From Opitutales bacterium (GTDB lineage Bacteria > Verrucomicrobiota > Verrucomicrobiia > Opitutales > Oceanipulchritudinaceae), in the NCBI GenBank assembly GCA_020831485.1, contig JAFIGG010000001.1, forward strand, positions 62,001 through 126,000: a stretch of 64,000 bases of DNA. The letters are read 5' to 3'. Positions within the stretch are counted from its first letter, which is position 1. The number at the start of each line of letters is the position of its first letter. Under the pieces are notes generated by a model. The model saw only the letters and a program-made list of their open reading frames with translations, was not told the origin of the DNA and made no database searches. Positions 36,957-47,000 of the stretch are shown here, piece by piece. A program made the position numbers and the translations under genes.

Positions 36957-38153
36957 TCAATAGGATGCGCTGATCTCCGCCTTTACCGGACAACCCTTTA
37001 AACCGGGCATATCCGGGCAGGGGGCCAGATGCAGTGCCTCAGGCGGGAAGTATTCGTTGAAGGCCGTAACAACCTTGTTCAGTTCATCGCTCGTCATTGT
37101 TTGGCCAATATAGACCATTACGCAGTTGAGGTGAGCCTTATCGAATCCGTTCTCCTGCAAGAGTTCGGCAGTCGTTTGGCAGATTTCAATAATCGCATCA
37201 ACTGGACCGGTCGCTCTCTTTGCATGCAGCTCACTAATACTCAACAAGCCATAGTCGTTTCCTTTAATGCAGATACTCCGCCCTACACCTTGCTCAGCAG
37301 TGAGGCCCTTATTCTTGATTTCTGTATCGGCAGTTTTTGGAATCAATGCCATCGCCTGAACCTCTGTATGAAGTTTTTCGCCCCATGAGTGATTATCGGC
37401 ACCGAGGACCGTTGGAGGGCTTCCTTGAAAGACTTTATCGATGGTCTCTAACAGTAACGGATGCAGTTCCGGGGAGGCAAAGGTTCTCAATTTAACCAAG
37501 TGAGAGGCATTTCCACCAGCTTGCTCGACGGCGGCAATCAGATGCTTGATGATAAACTCAAACTGTTTGCCGGGGTTGTCTGCATGCACAACCTCCTGGT
37601 TTTCATCCATACCCAGGAGGCCTGCAATATGTAAGATTTTGAACTGCGGTGTCTCAATAATGACAGCTGGCGCAACCGCAAACATCTCGGCATCATAGTA
37701 CCCTTCGGGCCTCCACAGCCGTTGAGTGAATTCATCCTCCTCGTCGTCGAGAAAATAGGCGATGGCCTGAATGTTTGCAGTCACAGGACTATCTTCCCGA
37801 CTCCACTTCAAAGAAGAGATCGCCGCGCGATAACCCTTGCCGAAGCGACTCCGACGTTTTTCTCTTATATCCTGACCCGTTAAACGGTCATCCGGGAAAG
37901 CAAAATAGGTCCATTCGGCAAATGATTTAAAGGAACCACCTAGAGCTTCGGCTGTCCATGACATTGCTTCGACAAAAAAACTATTCACCCCTTTGAGCCA
38001 TTGGCCGCGCACTTCCTCGGATGCATTGCGAAACCCCTCGGGCAGATCGCAGCATAGATTGTTCAAGTCGAGGCGGCGCAAGCTGCCCAACCGAGAGAGA
38101 CGAGCGGAAAACCGCGGAGAGGGTTCTGGAGGGCTTAACATTTCTTTTTTCAT
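36957..38153 (-). CDS. Multi-domain Rid (YjgF)-like protein
   Basis: 398 residues, about three times a normal Rid protein. A Rid-like half occupies about 155-273 ('ILHIAGLLGMDENQEVV', 'LVKLRTFASPELHPLL', 'GEKLHTEVQAMALIP') and another about 285-398 ('SICIKGNDYGLLSISE', 'LNCVMVYIGQTM', 'PVKAEISASY'). The region 25-135 ends 'VTANIQAIAYFLDD' and may be a third, more diverged copy. The carboxylate-binding Arg of RidA is missing in both clear copies ('PPTVLGADN', 'LAPCPDMPG'), so canonical 2-aminoacrylate hydrolysis is unlikely. No signal peptide. It lies 25 bp from each neighbour in the long operon. The role is unknown. Confidence 0.7.
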   Translation of the reverse strand: MKKEMLSPPEPSPRFSARLSRLGSLRRLDLNNLCCDLPEGFRNASEEVRGQWLKGVNSFFVEAMSWTAEALGGSFKSFAEWTYFAFPDDRLTGQDIREKRRSRFGKGYRAAISSLKWSREDSPVTANIQAIAYFLDDEEDEFTQRLWRPEGYYDAEMFAVAPAVIIETPQFKILHIAGLLGMDENQEVVHADNPGKQFEFIIKHLIAAVEQAGGNASHLVKLRTFASPELHPLLLETIDKVFQGSPPTVLGADNHSWGEKLHTEVQAMALIPKTADTEIKNKGLTAEQGVGRSICIKGNDYGLLSISELHAKRATGPVDAIIEICQTTAELLQENGFDKAHLNCVMVYIGQTMTSDELNKVVTAFNEYFPPEALHLAPCPDMPGLKGCPVKAEISASY

Positions 38154-38178
38154 AATAATCTATTCCTTCAGGTTTCCG

Positions 38179-39201
38179 TTATGCGAGGTGTGTTACTTTG
38201 AATTGGCTGAGCTCGCCCTGAAGCGCTTCCCCACGAATAAAGCGTTCGAGTTCATCCACCATGAAATTGCCCATGCGCTCACATTCACGATCCATGGAAC
38301 CAGCGATTCCAGGGGTCCAATGCACATTGGGCAGGTCCAGAAAGGAAACGGCTGCACTTGAGGAATAGCTGACGTCAAGAATGGCTTCAATATCTTCTCT
38401 TTTTTTCAAGGCCTGGCAGACGGTTCTTTCTTCCAATACGGAACGCTCCGGGGCCACAGCAGAGGTGAAAACAACAGCAGCATTCTCTTTCATCGAAAGC
38501 AAATGCTGTCCAGTTATTAGTTTGAGCGTTTGATCCAGCAGGGGCGCATGGATGGAAACCACATCTGACCTTGAGAAAACCGTATTCAGATCCACCCATT
38601 CAATGCCATACTCTTTCCCAAATACTCTATCCGGGAACGGATCGTAGGCAATAATCTTTATATCCATAGGCTTCAAAAGGCGACAGAGATGTTTTGATAT
38701 ATTGCCTAGAGAAACAATGCCAACGGTACTTTTATATGCACCGTGGATTTTACGGTCCTCTGGGGCTGCTTTATTCTCACGTGTTTCCCGCAGAAAATAG
38801 TGTCCCCGCTTGAGCGCAAACAAGACCTGACTCAGACAATACTCCGCAACGGGAATTGCATTCTGTTTTAATGCGCTGGTAATCCTGATCTGACGTTCCC
38901 AAAAACTTTCCGTCACTACGCCCCGTATCGATCCTGCCCCGTAAAACACAGCTTTCAGATTGGGGCAATGCGCCAGGAAGCCTTCGTTCATCTCTGGAGC
39001 GCCCCACCCTGACAGGATTACATTGACATCACGCAGGACAGAGGGCTCCTGCAAAAAATCGGTGCTATTTACCTGCGGCCCAACCAGATCAACCAAACCT
39101 CGAATCCTATCCTCGGCAGCTTCACTGTACACCTTCCGATAATAGCGGTCATTCATGATCACCAGAGCCTTTACCTTCCTTGTATTACTTCTATTACTCA
39201 T
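38179..39201 (-). CDS. D-2-hydroxyacid dehydrogenase-like protein lacking the catalytic triad
   Basis: 340 residues, clearly homologous to the dehydrogenase at 30116-31081 (shared 'ILSGWG', 'PNLKAVFY', 'VSIHAPL'). Every catalytic residue is changed: the Arg position is Val249 ('TSAVAPERS' for 'NTARGPVID'), the Glu is Ser ('DVSYSSS' for 'DVTDPEP') and the His is Gly298 ('WTPGIAG' for 'ITPHIAG'). The third Rossmann glycine is Ser ('SLGNIS'). The reading frame is long and intact, so it looks maintained, perhaps as a ligand-binding or regulatory pseudoenzyme, or with a new reaction (inference). It lies 25 bp upstream of the Rid-like gene. Confidence 0.8.
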   Translation of the reverse strand: MSNRSNTRKVKALVIMNDRYYRKVYSEAAEDRIRGLVDLVGPQVNSTDFLQEPSVLRDVNVILSGWGAPEMNEGFLAHCPNLKAVFYGAGSIRGVVTESFWERQIRITSALKQNAIPVAEYCLSQVLFALKRGHYFLRETRENKAAPEDRKIHGAYKSTVGIVSLGNISKHLCRLLKPMDIKIIAYDPFPDRVFGKEYGIEWVDLNTVFSRSDVVSIHAPLLDQTLKLITGQHLLSMKENAAVVFTSAVAPERSVLEERTVCQALKKREDIEAILDVSYSSSAAVSFLDLPNVHWTPGIAGSMDRECERMGNFMVDELERFIRGEALQGELSQFKVTHLA

Positions 39202-39265
39202 ATTACTTAAAATAGTCGTCAGATTCCTTTCTGAAATTCATCGAAAATTGATTCCTTGCACCGCA

Positions 39266-40723
39266 TCAATTGGCCCTCAGAAAGCGCTGTGTATAATAGT
39301 TTTTAATTCGGAAGTTTCTCCAATAAGACTTCTGTGGCTCGTCATAACCCGCACGCACAAATCGCTCTTCTCCCGCCTCGATTTCATTCAAGGTCGTTCT
39401 GGCCCCTGCCCATCCAGGATGCAAACTGATCGCACTCACTCCATTAAATCGATTGGACAAGCTAAACTCATGGCTGCCGTGGTTTATTACCGGTTTCTCA
39501 TCTACCCATACGCGGGCAAGTTTGAGCGCATTGGACCACCAGATTCTCACATGATAAACCTGAAAATCCTCGATCTCAATATCCTCCACTACCGCCCATG
39601 AAGGGGCCTTCTCAAAATCCCTTCGATAATATTCGGCATCAGTTACCTCATTGTGCACAGGTACGAAATCCCGCTCGTTGCTGGACATGGAAACTTTAAA
39701 GTCATTCTCCAGAATTGTGACATTGATCTCCATTGAATTCAGGTCTGCGCGCTCGGGTTGATAACTGCCCAACTGAATCATTGCTTCCACATCAACATTG
39801 CTCGCCATCATCTCAAACTCAATTTCACCTTCGTCGATAGGATCAATTACCGCTGTTACCCAGCCATACCAGGTCGTTACTTCCAACCATTGATTATCCA
39901 CGGGGCGAAGGGTGGACTCGGCTAAGTTGTCACGGGGATATCCTATCTCTGGAGCGGGAACCCGATACCAATAAACCGGGAACACTTCATTATAGATTAT
40001 AAGATTTTCTCTTTTCTGTTGAAAACGGCGCAGAAACAAAATGGTTCCGGGGTATTCGGAATCGGAGAATAATTCCACTTTATTAATATCCTGATGCTCG
40101 TTCAACATGCCCGATTCTATAATTTCCGACCTGCGAAGCAGTCCGCCAATACCACCGTGTCGACCGGACTCATCAACGCGAAACGAAGGCTGGGTAACAG
40201 ACAGCGTGAAGTCCCCCGTCTCAAAATCAAAGTCATGAAATTCAATTGTAATGGGATCCGTTTCCCGGGCATACCATCGATCGGAATGAACGCGGTTCCT
40301 CGGGTCGACAATTGGGTGCCCCCCAGACGTAAGGTAAAGCCCGGTCTGAATCACTCCGGATTCAGTCAAAACCTCCAGCCAGCCCTCCCGATCAATCCTG
40401 CATTCCACCACGACCTGATCAGACGAATTATACAGGCGGATGCCATATTCCCGTTTGATAACAAACCTCAGGTCCAATGCAATAGAATCGTCAACGGAGT
40501 TAATTTTCTCTTCAAGGAATCGGTAACATTGGATGCCGGTCCCTGTGCCATCCATGATCATACTCCCGTTCTTTCCGAATTCAAAATGAGTGCCCTCGTT
40601 CGCATCATGCCATTTAAAATCCAACTTCATCTCGGTACCCGCTTTCGATGCTCCCAGCAAATACACTGGCAAACCAATGATGCAAAGAGCAAACATTGTG
40701 AACGGTGTTCTTTGTAATCTCAT
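39266..40723 (-). CDS. Secreted two-domain beta-sandwich protein, unknown function
   Basis: 485 residues with a signal peptide (MRLQRTPFTMFALCIIGLPVYLLGA). Two beta-rich halves are visible. The second (about 265-440) has features of a concanavalin/LamG-like sandwich: 'NQWLEVTTWYGWVTAVID', 'FQVYHVRIWWSNALKLARVWVDEKPV' and 'NGVSAISLHPGW'. There are no catalytic motifs I can name. A carbohydrate-binding or beta-sandwich lyase/hydrolase role in the periplasm is plausible from its place 13 bp downstream of a subfamily-B lyase. The 64-bp gap after it is the largest spacing in the long minus-strand run. Confidence 0.6.
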   Translation of the reverse strand: MRLQRTPFTMFALCIIGLPVYLLGASKAGTEMKLDFKWHDANEGTHFEFGKNGSMIMDGTGTGIQCYRFLEEKINSVDDSIALDLRFVIKREYGIRLYNSSDQVVVECRIDREGWLEVLTESGVIQTGLYLTSGGHPIVDPRNRVHSDRWYARETDPITIEFHDFDFETGDFTLSVTQPSFRVDESGRHGGIGGLLRRSEIIESGMLNEHQDINKVELFSDSEYPGTILFLRRFQQKRENLIIYNEVFPVYWYRVPAPEIGYPRDNLAESTLRPVDNQWLEVTTWYGWVTAVIDPIDEGEIEFEMMASNVDVEAMIQLGSYQPERADLNSMEINVTILENDFKVSMSSNERDFVPVHNEVTDAEYYRRDFEKAPSWAVVEDIEIEDFQVYHVRIWWSNALKLARVWVDEKPVINHGSHEFSLSNRFNGVSAISLHPGWAGARTTLNEIEAGEERFVRAGYDEPQKSYWRNFRIKNYYTQRFLRAN

Positions 40724-40736
40724 AATATATCCTTTT

Positions 40737-43700
40737 TTAGTTCGCTGACTTAAAGGCTGTCAGTTTATCAACTTTCAATGTCATTCCCTCAGCCGACACC
40801 CCGTCGGCGAATGTTCCGCCATAGAAAATAGCGGAAAGAATCTCATCTCCTTTCATGGTCAGAGCCAATGCTTCGGCGTCGGAATGGATCCCCATGTGTT
40901 GCCATGATGCGGAAGCATTTCCCTTTCGGATCGCAAAGAATCCAACCTCTTCGCCCTGTTCCCATTGTAGCCCGGTCAGTTGTTCCGTTTCAAAACGGCT
41001 GAAACCGGTGCATGAAGCATCGCCTTTCGGATGCGCAAGGAAGCCGAAAAGCTGTTGAGTCCGGCCCTTCGAAAACTGCCTGCTGAAGGTATGCGGATAC
41101 GCAGTGATTTCAGAATGCCTCGTGCGCATCCTTCGGGTGCTTTTTTCGAAATCCGATAAATTGTCTACAAACACATGGAGAGTATTCCTTGGCGTTTCCA
41201 CCCGGTATCCGCTTGCGACTGCGTCTCCGAGTGCGGAAAAATTAAAATTCCAGCTCATTTCGGCTTTGTCCAAAGTCAGTTCCACATGGTCCCAGACAAT
41301 AATCGCGCCAGGTCTAACGTAGACCAAATGCCGATTAAAATGCTCCAGATCACGATAGACCGCCTGCGCATCCGATATCACCCAATCAATCCCCCCGGGT
41401 TCTCCGGGAAGGATTTCTCCTGAAGTCGATTTAAAATCCGTAAAACCAACGTCGAAGTACTCCTCGCCATAACGTTGATCCTCCCTATCGACAATGAGTG
41501 TGTTGTGTAAATTTGTCTTTTTGTACAATACGGCTGTTGGCTCGCTGTAATCAACAACTTCCGGGTCTAAAACCAGGGATTCCCCATTGAACTCAAATAT
41601 AAAGGAATTGCGGTCTTTATGTGAGTGAGTCCCCGAAAAAGATGGGTTGGTCAGTGCGACCACCGAGTCCCCGTATTCCAATCCTGTCCTGAAAAAAGCA
41701 TGAGCGCGGATCGGAAAAACTCGTGTAGGCGCGATTTTAATCTCTTTCGCTGGTACAGGATCACCGAATAAGGTAATATTGCGAAGTGGAACAACAGAGC
41801 CGGGTTTTCCCTCTTGGAAATAGGAATCAAGCAAGTACTGGGCAGTTTCATTTTTAAGGTGCCTTGCGTAGAATAGAAGAACCTCAGGTCTTATCCAGCC
41901 TAATGAACTTAAATCACCAAACGAGAGAAATTTCGGCTCCTTGAATATCGTTGAAGTCGAATAGACCATGAAGTCGAGCGGTGCCTCGATGTTCTGTGGG
42001 ACAATCTCTTTGAATGGGACATCCAGGATTCTAGAAACAGGGGGCAGCATGTCCATATACAATTGCAGTCCACTCTGTCCGTAACCTGGTCCTTCCGTAA
42101 AGACGCCGTCATTACTCCAAATGACTTTGCTGCTTGAGAGCATCAGATCAATGGTCACATCCATCGCTTCGGCATACACTGGATCATCTTCCTGAAAGAA
42201 TGCGAGTTGCATCACAAGAGGCAATCCATACCAAATTCCCTGATGGTTGGATCGGTAGAATTCGACATTGCTCATCAGTTTATGATAGAGCATGTAAAAC
42301 CCATGTGCCTTCATGGCATCAGTGATCTCTTTGCCTTCCTCTTCGGTGAACAGCTCGTGTAACACATCGTAACCGAGGCCCATCGCAAAACCAATCCGAC
42401 TGATCGCAAAGCCAACATTCATGTAACCGGCAAAACCCTTTGGATACCACCCTGAATAACTTGTGGAATACCCATTCATGTCTCCGGGCATATCCCGTCC
42501 CGTCACCATATAGTGTTCACCCCGCCATTCGCCGCTTCGAGCTGTCCGAAGCATCCACCTTCGGCAGGCTTCTGCGTATTCACGATTTCCCGTCAAAATA
42601 TATGCCAACATCACAGGCGGTAGCGCTTTTTCCAGCCCTGCACCCTTCATTCCTTTCGGATGACCGATTCCACTTGACCAAATTTTGCCGTAATAATTCC
42701 TATCTACAAACTCATTCGAAACCTGAAGGTCTGCCTCATCAATAATGGCTTCAAGATAAGGAAGATAACGTTCGTCTCGTTTCTGGTATACCTGACGAAG
42801 CCACTTGATGTCATCTTTGTCAAAGTAGAAGCCGAATTTCGGTGTGAGTGTCTCAACCGGAAGTAGTTCCGTCATGGGTTCAACATCAACGGTGTAGGGA
42901 AACTGTTGAACGGTTCTGTAGGCAATGGGCGTGGCTTCCGGTGCTGGATTATAATCCCCAATCAACCGGACAGCAACAGTCTCCCAAGGTGCATCGTCGT
43001 AGACGGATGGTTCCCGTAGAACAATGGAAAAGAGGCCAACACCGACCTTCGACCGATCTTTTATGGCTTCGGTTGTTGCCCGCAGTTCGATGCGAATGGA
43101 TTTTATAAAGTCTACCCCCTCCAAATCGGCTGCAAAGGTCAACCACCCAAACCCATCCCTGAAAGCTGGATTCAAACTGTTTCGAAGCATGTAGATGCGG
43201 TTCCCATTCCCGGAGAGAATCGAGACAGACAGGGTCGACCCTGGTGACCATGTCATTTTCGACAGTAATTTACTGAACTTTTCGGCTGGCATATTCAGGT
43301 TCCGCTCGAGTGTCAGAACCCTTGCCTTTTCCGATGCCTCGAAACTGAATTGAGCCCAAGGTGTTGTCATGGCAACGACCTCATCGGATGCAACTGCTGC
43401 AACCTCCTTATCCAGCACTTGCCATTCCGCAAGGTTCACTGCATGGAATCGCCACCCTGTCTCTATAACCGTATCGGAAGCATTGACACGGTAGCGCGGA
43501 AAGTCTGAAGACAGTTCGGGTTCTCCCACCTTTACCGGCTCTTCCCAGAATGCAAAGCTGTCCTCAGACAGTCGCAAACGCAGGTATCTAATGGCCCTGA
43601 TATTGAGGCGTTCTGCGACCGAATGAACTTCCTCCATGTTCAGCTGCTCCCGCTGATTTCCGCGCCTCGGCAGGAAATTCCTTAGCCAGAGATGCATCCG

Positions 43701-44012
43701 GTTCTCGCCTTCCCAGTCGTCCACAAATGGTATTTTTCCCAATGTTTCTCTTTCTGCGTTAAGCAACTCGATCACATACGATGCTCCGGTCCGCTTCTCG
43801 GAATCCAGCGTTAGGATCAATGATCGCGCATCCGGATCGAAGTTCTCATGAAATCCGAACATTGCCTCTCCGCGGTAAGGATCCCAATAGGGTTCTCCAT
43901 GCTTATCGATGGCACCCGCTCCACTCCACCCGGATCCAAATGCAGTCGTACCGCAGAAGAAAATCAGAATAGCAAGGATCGCTTCCGCGCTTATTTGATT
44001 TGTCGAATTCAT
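40737..44012 (-). CDS. Large heparinase II/III-like lyase (subfamily B, divergent)
   Basis: 1091 residues from the ATG at 44012, chosen because it yields a signal peptide (MNSTNQISAEAILAILIFFCGTTAFG) and starts 1 nt after the stop of the upstream lyase; an in-frame start at 44063 would overlap that gene by 50 nt. Beta-rich N-terminal modules precede an (alpha/alpha) toroid ('WYPKGFAGYMNVGFAIS', 'NHQGIWYGLPLVMQL') and a beta-sheet domain with 'SGTHSHKDRNSFIFEF' near residue 790. It is the most diverged of the three subfamily-B proteins: 'LVLDPEVVDY' replaces the 'DPGNH' seen in the others. Confidence 0.82.
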   Translation of the reverse strand: MNSTNQISAEAILAILIFFCGTTAFGSGWSGAGAIDKHGEPYWDPYRGEAMFGFHENFDPDARSLILTLDSEKRTGASYVIELLNAERETLGKIPFVDDWEGENRMHLWLRNFLPRRGNQREQLNMEEVHSVAERLNIRAIRYLRLRLSEDSFAFWEEPVKVGEPELSSDFPRYRVNASDTVIETGWRFHAVNLAEWQVLDKEVAAVASDEVVAMTTPWAQFSFEASEKARVLTLERNLNMPAEKFSKLLSKMTWSPGSTLSVSILSGNGNRIYMLRNSLNPAFRDGFGWLTFAADLEGVDFIKSIRIELRATTEAIKDRSKVGVGLFSIVLREPSVYDDAPWETVAVRLIGDYNPAPEATPIAYRTVQQFPYTVDVEPMTELLPVETLTPKFGFYFDKDDIKWLRQVYQKRDERYLPYLEAIIDEADLQVSNEFVDRNYYGKIWSSGIGHPKGMKGAGLEKALPPVMLAYILTGNREYAEACRRWMLRTARSGEWRGEHYMVTGRDMPGDMNGYSTSYSGWYPKGFAGYMNVGFAISRIGFAMGLGYDVLHELFTEEEGKEITDAMKAHGFYMLYHKLMSNVEFYRSNHQGIWYGLPLVMQLAFFQEDDPVYAEAMDVTIDLMLSSSKVIWSNDGVFTEGPGYGQSGLQLYMDMLPPVSRILDVPFKEIVPQNIEAPLDFMVYSTSTIFKEPKFLSFGDLSSLGWIRPEVLLFYARHLKNETAQYLLDSYFQEGKPGSVVPLRNITLFGDPVPAKEIKIAPTRVFPIRAHAFFRTGLEYGDSVVALTNPSFSGTHSHKDRNSFIFEFNGESLVLDPEVVDYSEPTAVLYKKTNLHNTLIVDREDQRYGEEYFDVGFTDFKSTSGEILPGEPGGIDWVISDAQAVYRDLEHFNRHLVYVRPGAIIVWDHVELTLDKAEMSWNFNFSALGDAVASGYRVETPRNTLHVFVDNLSDFEKSTRRMRTRHSEITAYPHTFSRQFSKGRTQQLFGFLAHPKGDASCTGFSRFETEQLTGLQWEQGEEVGFFAIRKGNASASWQHMGIHSDAEALALTMKGDEILSAIFYGGTFADGVSAEGMTLKVDKLTAFKSAN

Positions 44013-44013
44013 C

Positions 44014-47000
44014 TTAATTATTGTTATTATAACTTTTTTGAAACCATTCAAAAGCAGCTTCATTATTCACAGCGTGCCCTCCTTCATGGAAGATTCCTTC
44101 AAGTTTGTTTTCGGCCCCGAGGATGCGATAGGCCCGCTCGATTTCTCTGAACATAACATCGTATTCCTCCCGCGGCATTACTCCATTGTTCCAGGACAGC
44201 ATCAGGTAAGTTGGATCGGAGCCCGGTCCGAGCGAAGCGTCTTTCAGGCCTTGTTGATACTGCACCCGCTTCGGTGCCAACAATGCGGCCCAATCGGCTT
44301 GATCCATGTAAGGTTCCAGCTGTTTTTGCAGGCCCGCATCAGAGTGGGGTGGGAAGCGGAACCTTTTGTCGTAGTGATTCCAAGTGCTCAAAATACATCC
44401 AACCACACCAGTTGTTACCCTTTCATCGAACGCGAGGAGGTTCATGACGATCCAGCCGCCAGCCGACAAGCCGACAGTGCCTACACGTCCTGAATCAATC
44501 TCAGGCTGCTCCAGCGCATAATCAATCGCGCGCATTGCGTCCCAGGTCCATTCGCCAATGAGAGTCCAATCTTCGTTCTGGAGTGTGTAATCCATTGTTG
44601 CGGGCTGCAAAACCGCATAGCCCCGCTTCGCAAAATAGGCACAAAAGTCATTGATGTGCCCCTCCTCGAAGGCTTCTATAACGGCTGCACCCCAGCGGGT
44701 TTCGTGTCCGTGCAGCCCCACCATTAAGGGCAACTTACCCTCATACTCCCGAGGACGCGACAACAGCAGATCTATACGGCGGTTCTCCTGAGTGGTTATG
44801 CGAATGCGTTCAACATAAAAGTCCTCATAATGATACGTGCGGATTTTTTCCGGCTCCAGGTCCAGGATTTCCTGTTGCTCCACTGGACCGTCCAGAAAGA
44901 CATCTGCCAGCGTGTTCCGGGATTCCTCGCGCCATTTCAGGAATTCATCCTGGGTTGACGGAAAGGCCGATTTTCTTTCCCGCAATTTCTTTTCATACTT
45001 CTGGATGCCCAACGGATCTTCGGCCATGGGTGAACGCACAGGGTGTTCGATATCTATGGCCACCTCAATCAGACCGGGTTTGCCATCCAAGGGTTCAATC
45101 TCCAGCCAATAGTGACTGTAAGCGAGACGCCCATCCCAACCTGGAGTCAGAGCGACCTCTGCCCCATCCAATCCGAATGCCTTCAATGGGCTCATCGTGT
45201 AGACTGGGAGGCGAACGGGGGAACCATCCTGACTCCAGACCCATATCCGATTGAGGCCGTGGCCGACAACCCTGGCATTGTCCACTGGACCCACTTCAAG
45301 GTCTGTTACCGGGTAGAAGACATCGCGGTCCAGACGATCCTGCCCAAACTGATATCCGGCAGTGCCCTGGCTAAACAGCGTGGTTCCGCCTCCATGCTGG
45401 CGAAGCACCGGCTTGGAATCATAGAACAATTGCTTCCCCTGGTTCATACCGGCTGAAAGAAGGTTCCCTTCCCCATCTGTTTTCCAGGCAAAAACCCCGG
45501 CGTCGCTGGAAACCTTGTCAAATTCGACGCGCGAAGCATCCGGATTCAATACCAGATGATACTCCTCGCCTTCCAGCCGAATGCGCAGTCCATAAGCATC
45601 TCCGGTTTCGATCTGTTCAATCTCCGGAGGTGTCGCATCCAGGGATTGAGGAATCATTACCGTTAAAACTCTCGCCGATGACTCCGGCTGCACCGTGCTC
45701 AGCTGAACGCGCTGGGTCTCGTGAGACTCATCCCAGGACAAAATCCAACGGGCAAAACGCGGCTCCAAGTCGATGTTCGAAACAGCAAACAGAGTCAGTC
45801 GGTTGGAATCTGTCTCTGCCACCAAACGTCCATCCTCATGCTCCTCAACGGAGGTCAGCGCATGGAAATTCAATTCAAACGATTCAGGTTCGTGGCAATC
45901 CAAAGCATCCACCACCGCAAACACTCCTGGCCGCATCCAGATAAACTGCCGCTCGTATCGCTCGGCTTCCGCATAGACGGCTCCTACATCCATAACGCCC
46001 CAGTCGATGCCATGGGGTTCGCCTGGTGTCTTGCGTCCGGAAGTGCTCGCAACCGAAACAAGGGAAAGATCGTAGGGGTCGTCTCCGGACAGTTGGTCTG
46101 CCTGTCCAAATGTCAGCGTGCTGTGAACTGCAGTTTCGACCTGTCGGCCGCTCCGGGGATGATAATAAGAGTGATTCCCCGGGTCGGTCATCAACAATTC
46201 ACCATTGTAGGACAGGATGAACGATCCCCGATCCTTGTGAAAATGCCCGTCATAGTAGCGCATATTGGTCGCCGCAAACACGGTAGAACGAAAATCAATT
46301 CCATCACGATAGAAGAGCAACGGCTGATTCTCGAAGTAATGAACTGGTGGCAGTTCGACTTTTTTTGCTTCTGGCCAGTCGCGGTAATTAATGAATAGCA
46401 GGGGATCTCTGCCCGCATCCGCCGGATTATCATCAAGGGCACGTTTCAAATATTCAAGCGCCTCACCTCTTTGATATTCACGGTGAAAGAAACCGAGTAC
46501 CGTCGGATGAAGCCGATTCTGACGACTTGCATCGCTCCACGGGATAGCACCTATGTGGCTGCCTTCCGCAACGGGCAGACGGGTGTGCAGAAGGTAATCA
46601 AAAGAACGTCCCAAATCTGGTCCGGCGATATCCCGAACAGGTGTTTCGGTCAGTCTTGAATAGACACCAAGTGCCCGAACAAAATAGAACAAGGTCCCGT
46701 TCAAATAGCCTGGACCTTCCGTTCCCACGCCATCAATGAGCCAGGTTCCAGTGGCAAAATCTTTAAAAAAGTCGCCCACCCAGTCGTACATCTTCGCGTA
46801 GTCTTCATCCTTATCTCTCAAGGCCTGCAACTGCATGAGCAACGGTCCTGAAAAGATAGCGCCCTGATTCATTCCCAGGTAAAATTCAGGGTTATTGTGA
46901 AGTTTATCAAATGGCACGAAAAGGCCTGTTCTCGCCAGCGCATCTTCCACCTTGCGACGTTCTTCATCCGTCAAGAGATGGTAGATCCAGTCATAGGCCA

